Assembly (NCBI RefSeq): GCF_049243985.1
Contig: NC_135374.1
Span: 58,401,934-58,465,933, forward strand
Length of the DNA: 64,000 nt
Direction of reading: 5' to 3'
Origin: Paroedura picta
Lineage: Eukaryota > Chordata > Lepidosauria > Squamata > Gekkonidae
Of the stretch, positions 37,501 through 42,854 are shown one piece after another. Position numbers and translations under genes: made by a program. Each line of letters begins with the position of its first letter. Within the stretch, counting starts at the first letter, position 1. The notes under the pieces are model-generated. The model searched no databases and had not been told where the DNA came from. It saw only the letters and a list, made by a program, of their open reading frames with translations.

Positions 37501-38984
37501 GCTAATGTACATAACCACTTATCTATCATTAGGCAGAAAATTAAACAAGATTTAGAAAGGAGGACCCTGTTTAACTTTTCATAGCGTGGGATGATAGTCT
37601 CCTTGAAAAGGCTAGTAGCTTTGCCTGGTGGAGAGTGTATAATACCTGGTGGGCTATAGTAGTGACTTAAGCCTCCATATAAAGGGAGGCATCAAGACTC
37701 ACACCCAAGTTTCCTGACAGCGTGCAAAGTTGTTAACTGCACACAGCCAAAACTGGGACAATGTGCTTTCTCAACGGGTCCTTTCTTCCCCAGCCAGAGG
37801 ACATCCATCTTTGTAGGGTTAAGCCTCAGGTGACTCTGTTGGAGCTACAAAGTCACCACCTTCAGGCATCTGGCCAAAGACTTTGGGTGTGTGTGCTCAA
37901 TCAGCTGCCCATCAACCGAGTTGGAAGACAGCTGCATATTGGTGACATCCCAGCCCATACCTCCAGACCACCTATGCAAGACGATGCATAAAGATATTAA
38001 ATAACATTGGAGACAGAATCACACGCTAAGACACCCCAGATGGGAGTGACTAGTGGCACGATTTCTCTTTACCATTGGCTACCCTCTGTCCCCAACCATT
38101 GAGAACGAAGGTAAGCCAATGTAAGGCTAATCCTGTACCCCCACGTCAGCAAGAAGGTGAGCCAAGAGATCACGATCAACAATGTCAAATGGCCATGGTT
38201 CTGAAATGTTAATCTTAGACAAATATAATGTATAAAGGACTGTAAATGATCCAAGATGTTTATTATTGTGGCATTTGCCAAAAAATGTTCAGAAAGTACA
38301 GAAATAAATGGCTGTAGTAAAATGTTAGCACAAAAGTGGGAAAAATGGAGATTTTAAATATTAAATCTTGGATAAAGTTTGAGAAATTATCAAATTATCT
38401 AAGCTAAAATAATTGGTTAAGATAAGATATAAAAAGGTTAAGAGGACCTATTATTGGGAGAGCTGGAAGCTTGTTTTGATTTTTGGAATGATAAACTACA
38501 ATTATATTTTGGTACACTTGATTGTGTATATTTCTTTAAAGACATAATGTACCTAATAGAATGCCGCAAATAAGATATTTCAGAAGTGTTGGCTGAGCAC
38601 TGAGTAGTGATTCTGATATTTCTAGAACAAAGTTTGAGTTCTGTGGCACCTTTAATATCTTTGCAGGTCTTAAAATGCCACTGGACTCAAACATAGTTCT
38701 AGTGCTTCAGACCAACATGGCTACCCACTTGAAGCTATCTGGTATTTCTATCAACTAAATTCCTTAAAGTAGTTAGGGATAAACTTTAATGTTTAGTGAG
38801 TATGACTACAATGTATTTTGTTGGGTCTTAAAGGTGCCATGGGACTCAAACTTTGTTCATGAATTTTCAACTAGATTTATGTCCAGAGAAGGGTTCCTAG
38901 AAAAGCACCATAACTCACCTTCTCTAAGAAGACAAATTTTGTTTCTTCTGCAGATGAAGTCTGCTGCCAATATAAGCCTTTCAT
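7481..38984 (-). CDS. CRYZL1: CRYZL1, quinone oxidoreductase-like protein 1 (12 coding exons)
   Basis: Coding exons in transcript order: 38919-38984, 33670-33747, 32850-32922, 30621-30665, 28859-28927, 25535-25668, 24897-25005, 16888-16986, 14725-14843, 13354-13459, 12173-12218, 7481-7580. They total 1044 nt, or 347 residues plus stop, against 349 in human. All phases fit, and every junction has GT-AG except one AT-AC. The protein belongs to the medium-chain dehydrogenase/reductase superfamily, quinone oxidoreductase branch. The substrate is unknown, a cytosolic place is inferred, and no zinc ligands are expected. Landmarks: start [16 protein letters not shown] (about 62-69); GILPLDSE (about 88-95); Rossmann dinucleotide-binding segment [14 protein letters not shown] (about 152-165) followed by [20 protein letters not shown]-terminus RKKQVVQL. 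The gene is intact. Its introns hold most repeats of the left 40 kb. It is head-to-head with presumed ITSN1 and followed by DONSON on the same strand. Confidence 0.96.
8086..8294 (+). mobile_element. MITE, GGTTGCCA...GGCAACC family
   Basis: Starts GGGTTGCCAGTTCCAGG and ends AAGGCTGGCAACC, so the ends are inverted repeats. Between them are TTCCTGGAGATTTTG, TTTGGGGAGGGGAGAGG and CATTTTCTCCAGGGGGAGAT. Second and third copies lie at 8643-8820 and 45229-45365. Non-coding; class (probably hAT) unproven. Confidence 0.65.
8643..8820 (+). mobile_element. MITE, GGTTGCCA family, truncated copy
   Basis: Shares CTCCAGGTTGGGAAATTTCT, GGTTTGGGGAGGGGAGGGAT and TTTCTTCCAGGGGAATCAGT with the copy 350 bp to its left, in the same orientation. 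Its right end is degraded. Confidence 0.6.
8924..9186 (-). mobile_element. tRNA-derived SINE
   Basis: Same SINE family: CACTACCCGAAGGAGTCAAAG near the 3' tail, GCCCAAGGTCATGCAGCTGG in the body, and AACCACTACACCACGCTGGC as the complement of the tRNA-like head. The B box is diverged (GAATGAAATCTGG on plus). Confidence 0.78.
9290..9490 (+). repeat. Purine-rich (GA/GGA) low-complexity tract
   Basis: About 200 bp almost wholly A/G on the plus strand, rich in GGGAGG, GAAAG and GAGAAA words. The open frame on the minus strand reflects this bias and is not a gene. Such tracts can form triplex DNA. Confidence 0.6.
9500..12172. other. CRYZL1 last intron, no recognisable element
   Basis: Apart from a C run at 11451-11459 and AT-rich stretches, I see no exon, RNA gene or clear transposon in this part of the intron between coding exons 11 and 12. 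Short open frames are not conserved-looking. Confidence 0.4.
12173..12218 (-). CDS. CRYZL1: CRYZL1 coding exon 11 (follows the AT-AC intron)
   Basis: 46 nt: GC completes a Cys codon, then [14 protein letters not shown], then AG of a split Arg. Human reads ILKDVMEKLSTGVF. The acceptor is AC (GATAC|GCATTC) rather than AG. The donor is AG|GTATGA. Confidence 0.93.
12219..13353 (-). other. CRYZL1: U12-type AT-AC intron of CRYZL1
   Basis: On the minus strand the intron starts ATATCCTTT directly after ...AAATATCTTT, an exact match to the U12 5' splice consensus (/ATATCCTT). It ends in AC. Eleven to twelve bases before that is TTGACTAAC, close to the U12 branch motif TTCCTTAAC (6 of 9). No GT donor near the exon 10 end restores the frame, while this choice gives the Cys found in human (GKYLC). 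Such introns are removed by the minor spliceosome. Confidence 0.88.
12890..13290. repeat. Imperfect repeated units in the AT-AC intron
   Basis: Words GGCTGCTAG, GTTTAAAC and CCTCTTGCTTAGAAG recur: GGCTGCTAGCTGTTTAAAC at about 13163, GGCTGCTAGTAATTTAAACC at about 13239, and related text at 12905-13130. This looks like a degenerate two- to three-unit repeat of 75-80 bp, possibly an old MITE. Unclassified. Confidence 0.35.
13354..13459 (-). CDS. CRYZL1: CRYZL1 coding exon 10 (ends at the U12 donor)
   Basis: Starts after TTTTTTAAG with [20 protein letters not shown], then [15 protein letters not shown] plus one base. Human has [20 protein letters not shown]. The donor is T|ATATCCTTT. Confidence 0.94.
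14725..14843 (-). CDS. CRYZL1: CRYZL1 coding exon 9
   Basis: Acceptor TTTTTCCAG, then TG of a Val codon, then [39 protein letters not shown], and donor GTAAGA. Nearly identical to human over [12 protein letters not shown] and [12 protein letters not shown]. Confidence 0.96.
15571..15852 (-). mobile_element. Full-length tRNA-derived SINE with 14-bp target duplication
   Basis: The minus strand starts GAGCCTCTTGTGGCGCAGAG and GTGGTAAGGC (A-box region). GTTCAATCCC (B box) follows, with a body containing CCTTCCAAGGTCGGTAAAAT and an end of ACCTTTACCT. ATTAAGAGGCATAA at 15557-15570 and 15853-15866 is a perfect target duplication, so the copy is young. This is a different family from the SINE at 5131. 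Confidence 0.88.
15915..16092 (+). mobile_element. hAT-like MITE (TTTCTCAACCAGGG family), partial
   Basis: GTGCTTCCCAACCATATTCTG, GGGTTTCTCAAAGCCTGAAG and AAAAAAGTTGAGAAAAGC match the right half of the copy at 20548-20808. The left end is missing. Confidence 0.6.
16888..16986 (-). CDS. CRYZL1: CRYZL1 coding exon 8
   Basis: Acceptor CCCTTTTAG, CT of an Ala codon, then [32 protein letters not shown] plus one base, and donor GTATGT. Human has RVIDVSNGKVHVAESCLEET. Confidence 0.95.
17240..18075 (+). mobile_element. L1 LINE, 3' end of ORF2
   Basis: Plus-strand frames read [19 protein letters not shown], then [16 protein letters not shown], and finally [14 protein letters not shown] and stop at about 18070. 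These are the usual vertebrate L1 C-terminal landmarks (CxxC...HxWW-type zinc-knuckle region and the terminal W-x-x-Y/F block). Several breaks interrupt the frame. The copy is 5'-truncated near 17240. Confidence 0.72.
18865..19297 (-). mobile_element. CR1 LINE 3' fragment
   Basis: The left edge is the complement of the (ATTCTATG)n tail, TAGAATCATAGAATCATAG. The conserved CR1 3' block follows up to GCTTGGTCCCTTGG, where the copy ends. The minus strand reads [20 protein letters not shown], the CR1 ORF2 C-terminus. About 430 bp; heavily 5'-truncated; young. Confidence 0.92.
19674..19849. mobile_element. Fold-back element with 12-bp target duplication
   Basis: Left arm TCAGAGTCCAGTGGCACC...GATTTATTCAAGG and right arm CCTTGAATAAATC...GGTGCTACTGGACTCTGA are inverted repeats around a short loop. 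The right side continues into TTCAGACCAACACGGCTACC. CTCTCCTCCATG at 19662-19673 and 19850-19861 is a perfect duplication. That length fits LINE-type integration better than an 8-bp hAT cut. Confidence 0.78.
19960..20160. repeat. G-run and LINE-like 3' tail remnant
   Basis: A T run and G run (about 19961-19985), then TTTATTTATTAGATTTACAG and a 'CCACTCCCAGGAAACTGGC' block like the 3' tails of old squamate LINEs near 36950, 47550 and 51550. No frame; family unclear. Confidence 0.35.
20548..20808 (+). mobile_element. hAT-like MITE (TTTCTCAACCAGGG family)
   Basis: Left end TTCAGGCTTTCTCAGTCAGG, right end ATAAAAAAGTTGAGTGTAAG. The interior shares CTTCCCAATCATGTTCTGTA and GAATGTTTCAGGTGTTTCTC with 15915-16092 and with the inverted copy at 3417-3688. 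Non-coding. Confidence 0.6.
20872..20960 (+). mobile_element. Fold-back family, single arm
   Basis: GAGGAAGAGTGCTTGCACTT, GAAAGCTCACATCTTGAATA and GGTCTTAAAGGTGCAACC match the right arm of the fold-back family. Confidence 0.6.
22181..23018. mobile_element. PIF/Harbinger-like MITE with 3-bp duplication
   Basis: Starts GGGCCATTCTGCACAACG and ends GCTGTGCGGAATGGCCC, imperfect inverted repeats, flanked by CAA on both sides (22178-22180, 23019-23021). GGGCC termini and a 3-bp duplication suit PIF/Harbinger. It is 838 bp and non-coding. A short duplication (GTCAAATACAACAA twice at about 22863-22893) lies inside. Sister copy at 29354. Confidence 0.65.
23168..24345. mobile_element. GC-rich hairpin/VNTR element, copy Y (unclassified)
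   Basis: An island of very high GC in an AT-rich intron. It begins with a hairpin (GCCCATTT/AAATGGGC, about 23173-23192). The centre is a minisatellite of about 100-105 bp units with GTGTGTGTG cores (about 23575-23960, three to four units). Hairpins follow (CAACTGGGGAGGC with GCCTCCCCAGTTG at 24143-24181). The end is TTTATTTTATCCGCTCC plus GGAGCGG. A second copy lies at 57712-58430 with the same order of parts. Long open frames here come from base bias. Confidence 0.6.
24897..25005 (-). CDS. CRYZL1: CRYZL1 coding exon 7 (Rossmann core)
   Basis: Acceptor CTCTTGCAG, then [36 protein letters not shown] plus one base, and donor GTGAGT. With the previous exon it forms the dinucleotide-binding segment. 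Human reads [20 protein letters not shown]. Confidence 0.96.
25535..25668 (-). CDS. CRYZL1: CRYZL1 coding exon 6
   Basis: TT completes a Val codon, then [40 protein letters not shown] and DGAS. Donor GTAGGT, acceptor TTATGAAACAG. A SINE tail lies about 22 nt upstream of the acceptor. Confidence 0.95.
25690..25942 (-). mobile_element. tRNA-derived SINE abutting a CRYZL1 3' splice site
   Basis: Same family as 5131-5405: tRNA-like head complement CACTACACCATGCTGG at the right edge, GAAGTCTCAAACTGGCC in the body, and a tail region at 25690-25720 rich in A/G on plus (pyrimidine on minus). It lies in the sense orientation to CRYZL1. Its tail ends about 22 nt before coding exon 6. Confidence 0.8.
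25943..28858. other. CRYZL1 intron without recognisable features
   Basis: AT-rich intronic sequence between coding exons 5 and 6. I see no exon, RNA gene or clear mobile element. An A run occurs at 28329-28342. Confidence 0.4.
28859..28927 (-). CDS. CRYZL1: CRYZL1 coding exon 5
   Basis: Acceptor TTTTCTTAG, GA of a split Gly, then [22 protein letters not shown] plus one base, and donor GTATGT. Human has [20 protein letters not shown]. Confidence 0.96.
29354..30244. mobile_element. PIF/Harbinger-like MITE, second copy
   Basis: Starts GGGCCGTTCTGCATTTG and ends CAGTGCGGAATGGCCC, flanked by TCA on both sides (29351-29353, 30245-30247). It is 891 bp. The termini match the copy at 22181, while the interiors look largely different. 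Open frames inside are not transposase-like. Confidence 0.65.
30288..30345 (+). mobile_element. tRNA-derived SINE head (fragment)
   Basis: CCAGTTTGATGTAGTGGGTT and TTCTAATTCAAATCACCACT match the head of the SINE family at 5131, in plus orientation. The body is missing. Confidence 0.55.
30621..30665 (-). CDS. CRYZL1: CRYZL1 coding exon 4
   Basis: 45 nt: TT of a split Ile, then [14 protein letters not shown] plus one base. Acceptor TTTTCTCCAAG, donor GTAAGT. Human has GSKVSFFQPDDEVV. Confidence 0.95.
30666..32849. other. CRYZL1 intron without recognisable genes
   Basis: AT-rich intron between coding exons 3 and 4. A lone TTCTATGATTCTATGA at about 32345 resembles a CR1 tail without any CR1 body. 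Nothing else is supported. Confidence 0.4.
32850..32922 (-). CDS. CRYZL1: CRYZL1 coding exon 3
   Basis: Acceptor TTGGCTTAG, then [24 protein letters not shown] plus one base, and donor GTGAGT. Human has [20 protein letters not shown]. Confidence 0.96.
33670..33747 (-). CDS. CRYZL1: CRYZL1 coding exon 2
   Basis: Acceptor CATTCTAG, then [26 protein letters not shown], and donor GTACTA. Human has EDLPVTEDNFVKLQVKACAL. Confidence 0.95.
34785..35115 (+). mobile_element. L1 LINE ORF2 fragment (reverse transcriptase start)
   Basis: Plus-strand frames read [17 protein letters not shown] and later [10 protein letters not shown] and FLAARLNIF. These match the L1 'KSPGPDG' and 'SLLNxDYKIFxKxLAxRL' motifs. 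Several breaks. The downstream part of the same L1 may be the fragment at 36350. Confidence 0.7.
35118..35580. repeat. GC-rich unclassified insert
   Basis: About 460 bp of GC-rich DNA with GTATCCTGATTGGCCC near its left edge; similar words recur near 57130 and 63350. It contains repeated GGCTGCCTG and CTCCAAG words. It lies between L1 pieces and before a pyrimidine tract. No credible gene; open frames reflect GC bias. Confidence 0.4.
35580..35822 (+). repeat. Pyrimidine-rich (TCTTTC)n tract
   Basis: About 240 bp nearly all C/T on plus, with words TCTCTTTC, TTTCTCCC and CTATCTC. A degenerate (TTTC)n-like microsatellite; its open frames (Ser/Leu/Phe only) are not genes. Confidence 0.8.
35840..35985 (+). 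mobile_element. RTE-BovB LINE 3' end
   Basis: The frame ending at 35973 reads [20 protein letters not shown] then a stop. BovB ORF2 typically ends MVEDREAW...VHGV.KSRT. A 3' tail of CAACAACAACAA repeats follows, usual for RTE. Only the last ~145 bp remain. BovB is known for horizontal transfer involving squamates. Confidence 0.82.
35999..36190 (+). mobile_element. L2 fragment, inverted duplicate of 37517-37695
   Basis: Starts CTCTTGATGCCTCCCTTTCT and ends TTTCTGCCTAATGATAGAT. It is nearly identical (by eye about 95%) to the reverse complement of 37517-37695, which is continuous with a longer minus-strand L2. The plus frame reads like the L2 'LDASLSMEA' block. Confidence 0.8.
36350..36720 (+). 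mobile_element. L1 LINE ORF2 fragment (second RT part)
   Basis: The frame from 36358 reads [18 protein letters not shown] and [11 protein letters not shown]. These match L1 RT 'EPLAxAIRxNPxIKGI' and the catalytic 'LYADDxLLF' motif, with the second Asp-Asp pair changed to AD here. It probably continues the L1 at 34785, the two parted by younger insertions. Confidence 0.72.
37038..37504 (-). mobile_element. hAT non-autonomous element, copy A
   Basis: Termini CAGTGGTCCCCAACC and GGTTGGGGATCGCTA. Flanks ATGTAAAG (37030-37037) and ATGTACAT (37505-37512) agree at 6 of 8. Internal AAGATACAGACACGCC and TGGGAGTGATGGGAGACAAT recur in copies B (47751) and C (59717). A G run at 37384-37400. On the minus strand it keeps a short transposase-like C-terminus ending QAQGSH. 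Confidence 0.8.
37517..38215 (-). mobile_element. L2-type LINE fragment
   Basis: Plus-strand words GGTCCTTTCTTCCCCAGCCA, GGTGACATCCCAG and TTAAATAACATTGGAGACAG match L2 copies at 49.5-49.8 and 54.5-54.8 kb in the same orientation. Its first 179 bp are duplicated in inverse orientation at 35999. Confidence 0.75.
38620..38740 (+). mobile_element. Fold-back family copy
   Basis: CTGTGGCACCTTTAATATC and GGTCTTAAAATGCCACTGGA form facing arms with almost no loop, followed by CTTCAGACCAACATGGCTAC. Diverged. Confidence 0.6.
38815..38870 (+). mobile_element. Fold-back family, arm fragment
   Basis: TTGTTGGGTCTTAAAGGTGC and GGGACTCAAACTTTGTTC match one arm. It lies 49 bp from the start of the CRYZL1 first coding exon, on its intronic (donor) side. 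Confidence 0.5.
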
Positions 38985-38990
38985 AGCTAC
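38919..38990 (-). CDS. CRYZL1: CRYZL1 first coding exon
   Basis: Acceptor ATATTTTAAG at 38991-38992, six leader bases, then the ATG at 38982-38984. It reads [22 protein letters not shown], with donor GTGAGT. Human starts MKGLYFQQSSTDEEITFVFQ. As in human, the start codon is in an internal exon, so a non-coding exon 1 must lie upstream. Confidence 0.95.
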
Positions 38991-39479
38991 CTTAAAATAT
39001 AGAGAAAATGAAATAAAGTTAAGTTTGTGAACACATTGCATAACAAAGGTTTCATATATCTATTAATTGAGAAGAAATGTAAGGGAAGGCAATATAATGT
39101 ACTGTTGCTAAATAACATAGAACATAGCTTTATATGTCACTACTACTGGTATAGCACTGAATCAAAGAAAGTAGATATTTAAAACCTGTGGTTCTACCAT
39201 AACAATATAAATTCTGCTAAGAAATCTAATTATTTAACAATTGCAAAACAACAAATAGTGATGCAACCTATTTTTTTTTATGGATAAAGTATGATTCACT
39301 AGCACATACTGAGATCAATCGGGCCCTTTTTTGAGTAGATGTCTTTATGCTTGCAAGTTGTCTGAAGCTTAACCCTTTAAAGATGGAGGTCCCGTGGCAG
39401 AAAAGGTCCGTGTGAGGAACCACGCCTACCCAACCTGGATGGAATATGGCTCTCAGTGGCGCACTCTGCCAGGAACCGG

Positions 39480-39840
39480 AGGGTGGTTCATGATGGCTCC
39501 CTCTCTATGGAGGTTCAGATTATGATGGTAGCGCAGCTGGTATTTTACTACCTTCACCAAGCCAAACTACTGGCAACCTACTTGATCACTGGCTATCTTC
39601 AAGCAAAGGCTGGATACACACTTTTCTTGGATGCTTTAGGATGGTTAGGGCTGATCCTGCGTTGAGCAGGGGGTTGGACTAGATGGCCTGTATGACCCCT
39701 TCCAACTCTATGATTCTATGATTCTCTCCCAGAACACCTAGCCACAGTGATTCACATGATGGTCACCTCTAGACTGGACTTCTGCAACTCACTCTATGCT
39801 GGCCTGTCCTTATCCTTGATCCGGAAACTTTTTGCAGCCA
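39480..39840 (+). mobile_element. L2-type LINE fragment with nested CR1 tail
   Basis: The frame reads GSLSMEVQIMMVAQLVFYYL and HQAKLLATYL, then after the CR1 insert CTCTAGACTGGACTTCTGCA ('SRLDFCNSL'). Both are L2 RT 3' landmarks. Confidence 0.75.
39577..39727 (+). mobile_element. CR1 3' tail inserted in L2
   Basis: TTCAAGCAAAGGCTGGATAC through GTTGGACTAGATGGCCTGTA and a terminal TCTATGATTCTATGATTCT. Only the last 150 bp of CR1, plus strand, splitting an L2. Confidence 0.92.
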
Positions 39841-40853
39841 ATCAGTCAGCATCCTATGTTGGTCCAAGCTGACTATAGGGATAGATACTGGCAGGACTGA
39901 AGAAAAGAGGCAGGATTAAAGAAAAATGAGAAAGAGATCTTGTGGGTAGGGCTATGGTGAAGAAAAAGAATGAAGAGTTTGGAGATAGCTAGTCCCTTAG
40001 GCTGTTTCTGCAATATGGTTCTGATTTGCATTTTTTAAGGGTTGACTTTTTTGTCCATTTCTGCACTAAAATCTGTTTCTTCGGGTCAGACCAAAATTGC
40101 ACCCTCACTTGCCCTACAGCAAAGAAATCCACAGAAAACACAATCCTACACAAAAGATTGCTTTTTAAATATTTAGGAACAGTGAATAGCAGGGACCATC
40201 TGGGTGACAGCTGCTGCTAGGAACAATGACAGCGAGTGGCCTGCAACACTGCCTATAGCCTCTGCTTTGTGAGGGCATAGGAGAAGAGCCATGGCATGGC
40301 TAGCAGGGAGAGTGGAGAAGTAGGCTGGACTGACTCTGGCCACCATCCTCCCAGCATGCTGAGGTCAGAAGAGCCTCAGGTGTGCTGGTGGCCAGGGCCA
40401 AAAAGCACTCATGAGGCAGCCCAAGAGAGCGCAGTGCATCTGCCTCCTGGAACGCGGTGGGAAGGACAGAAGGCAACTGGGAAAGTTGTAGAAATAGGGG
40501 TTTACCAAGGAGAGAGAAAATAGTATGGGGAAGCGCACCCCCCCCCCTCAAGCCCTTGCAGGTTCCCTATTGCGCAACCGGACATGGCCCATAGTTTTCC
40601 TGGTGAATGCTGCCAGGGAAAGGAAGGAGGGAAAACTAAGCACAGGTAGATAAAGGTAAGATGGATGCTGAGTGGGAGAGAAGAAAGCAGGAAAGGGGGG
40701 GGGGGGCTTTCAGGGAAGGGAATGTGGAAATGGGAATGAGATGTGCCCCACAAGTACTTGTGTGTCCTTTGCTTTATATATGGTCAACAAGTGTTGACTG
40801 AAGTCATCTGGCATTTCATTGGTCTGTTTGAACAGCAAGTATACACACTAGAT

Positions 40854-41327
40854 CAGACATTCTCAATGGGGGCCATATGGTCCCCTGGGGGGCCTTCACA
40901 CATTTGAAGAGGACCACAGACTTAAAAATTTGAGGAGATCCCAAAGGGTTTATGGGGGCCCCTGGTAACTTAACTGATGAAATATCCTTTTTGTCACATT
41001 TGACATCATTAATTACTAGAAAGTTCAACCTTTGTCAAGGGAAAGGAAAAGAAATAACGTAATCTGATCCTTTGTGTGTGCTTGAATTAATGCATTCAAG
41101 GAGGGGAAATGAACATACATGCTTCTCTTGCTCAAATGTTCTAAGCTTTAATTTCACACAGTCTTTTAAACAGTTTTTTCAGTATGTCAGAATGTTCAAG
41201 TTTTCTTAGTATTCTATAATAAATTATTTTCTGTCTGTTTGTGCTGTATCCTTGCGCGAGAGGGGGCCCTGAAACCTGAGAAAAGCTCCTAAAGGGGCCA
41301 TGGTCCAAAAAAGGTTGAGAATGGCAG
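40854..41327. mobile_element. hAT MITE 1 of the CTCTAGAT stack
   Basis: Starts CAGACATTCTCAATGGGGGC and ends AAGGTTGAGAATGGCAG, terminal inverted repeats. Flanks are CACTAGAT (40846-40853) and CTCTAGAT (41328-41335), an 8-bp duplication with one mismatch. It is 474 bp with no transposase. It is more diverged than its neighbour at 41336, hence probably the first insertion. Confidence 0.8.
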
Positions 41328-41335
41328 CTCTAGAT

Positions 41336-41471
41336 CAGGGGTAGTCAACCTATGGTCCTCCAGATGTTCATGGACTACAATTCCCATGATCCCCTGCCAG
41401 CGTTTGCTGGCAGGGGGTCATGGGAATTGTAGTCCATGAACATCTGGAGGACCACAGATTGACTACCCCTG
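41336..41471. mobile_element. hAT MITE 2 of the stack: 136-bp palindrome
   Basis: Starts CAGGGGTAGTCAACC and ends ATTGACTACCCCTG. The whole element is an almost perfect palindrome folding at GCCAGCGTTTGCTGGC. CTCTAGAT flanks both sides (41328-41335, 41472-41479). Each arm has ACTACAATTCCCATGA (41374-41389 and the complement 41418-41433), which resembles the ZNF143/THAP11 promoter site. A deleted copy lies at 62747. Confidence 0.92.
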
Positions 41472-41482
41472 CTCTAGATGAT

Positions 41483-41805
41483 TCAAATGAGTAGCCGTGT
41501 TGGTCTGAAGTAGCACAATAAAATCAGAGTCCAGTAGCACCTTTAAGACCAACAAAGAGTTATTCAGGGCGTGAGCTTTCGAGTGCAAGGATCCTTCGTC
41601 AGACTATGATCTTCTTACATAACAAGGAATATATAGCAAAAATCAGTTCTGTTACATCAGTAGATGTAACAGAACTGATTTTTGCTATATATTCCTTGTC
41701 ATGTAAGACGATCATAGTCTGATGAGGGGTCCTTGCACTCGAAAGGTTACGCCCTGAATAAATCTTTGTTGGTCTTAAAGGTGCTACTGGACTCTGATTT
41801 TATAG
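41483..41805. mobile_element. Fold-back element, 284-bp palindrome (third of the stack)
   Basis: It opens with TCAAATGAGTAGCCGTGTTG, then a palindrome at 41519-41802: two arms of 140 bp around a 4-base loop at 41659-41662, with only scattered mismatches. CTCTAGATGAT at 41472-41482 and 41806-41816 is an 11-bp duplication. The arms contain the shared core TCAGAGTCCAGTAGCACC. No open frame. Confidence 0.88.
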
Positions 41806-42811
41806 CTCTAGATGATGTTTCAGTACCTTCCTTAGAAAATGGTTAAGATGACAAAAAACCAAAAGAAGTCCCCATCAGGTGCACACCCTGTTCTTTCAAT
41901 ATTAACTTATTCAAAAAGTGCAGTGAGGGCACTGTGTTTTCTCATCCACTGTCACATGCTGCACATCCTAAAAATTCAGTTTACACTAACCTCCCACCAG
42001 GTTTCTCATCTTCATGACAGTGGAGATCTTTAGACTGTTCTCTTATCTTCACTCTCCTCCTCAATTTCATTCTTAAATCCTCACTAATGATCTACATCCG
42101 TTGTCCTCTTTCCTCGGTTTATCTCCCATGTACACAAGTGACACAAACATAGGATTACACGCAGAGCTGCAAGCAGGTGAGATATCAGGTGTGACAGCTA
42201 GGATTTACTAGCCTTTTGTACAAAGAGGCAGCTCTTGATATGGATTGGTACAAAACAGCATTCGGAAATGCATAAATGTTCGCGAACAAGATAAGGCCCC
42301 TTTTTATTCAGAACACTTTATAGCAGGGTCGCATCATTCCTGACACAGGGCGCAATGGCCGCTACATCATCATACACTGAGACCTGCATATTCGCCCGGT
42401 GACGCAATAGGAGAGAAGGGGACGGAAACGGGGGATGCGGGCCGCTCACGTTCAGGAGCCTTCTCCTCAGCACTAGGACTCCTAAGCAGCAACGGAGCAA
42501 CGCGAATGGACGGCAGCCAGGAGCCGGGAAAGCCGGCGGACCCTGCAAAGCCCTGCAAGCCGCCTAACGCTTACACACTCACTCCACCCGAAGCGACCCC
42601 GGTTACTAGGACAAGCCCATTACCTCTCACAGGCCCCGCGGGAGCCTCTGTCCCGACTGCAAACCCGACAACGGAGCCGCACAGAAAAAGCGACAACAGT
42701 TAGACAGCACAGCTATTTCTCTGCGCACGTGAGGGGGAACAGCAAAAGAGGAATCAGCCCTGACTACACCGAATTCGGCCTATGCATTCCAGCCAGAGCG
42801 CCCTCATAAAA

Positions 42812-42830
42812 ACTACAGCTCCCAGGATGC
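42812..42830. promoter_or_regulatory. ZNF143/THAP11-type site (ACTACA..TCCCA..ATGC)
   Basis: ACTACAGCTCCCAGGATGC matches the vertebrate promoter motif ACTACAATTCCCAGAATGC except at three central positions. It is bound by ZNF143 and THAP11/HCFC1 and is common in bidirectional housekeeping promoters. It is expected close to the start sites, so CRYZL1 transcription probably begins within about 100 bp. Confidence 0.8.
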
Positions 42831-42854
42831 AGAACCATTCACAGGGCCTCTTGG

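Noticed and set aside
42506-42703. 65-codon plus-strand open frame in the CpG island
   Set aside because: Compositional (Pro/Thr/Ala). It lies opposite the presumed CRYZL1 leader exon.
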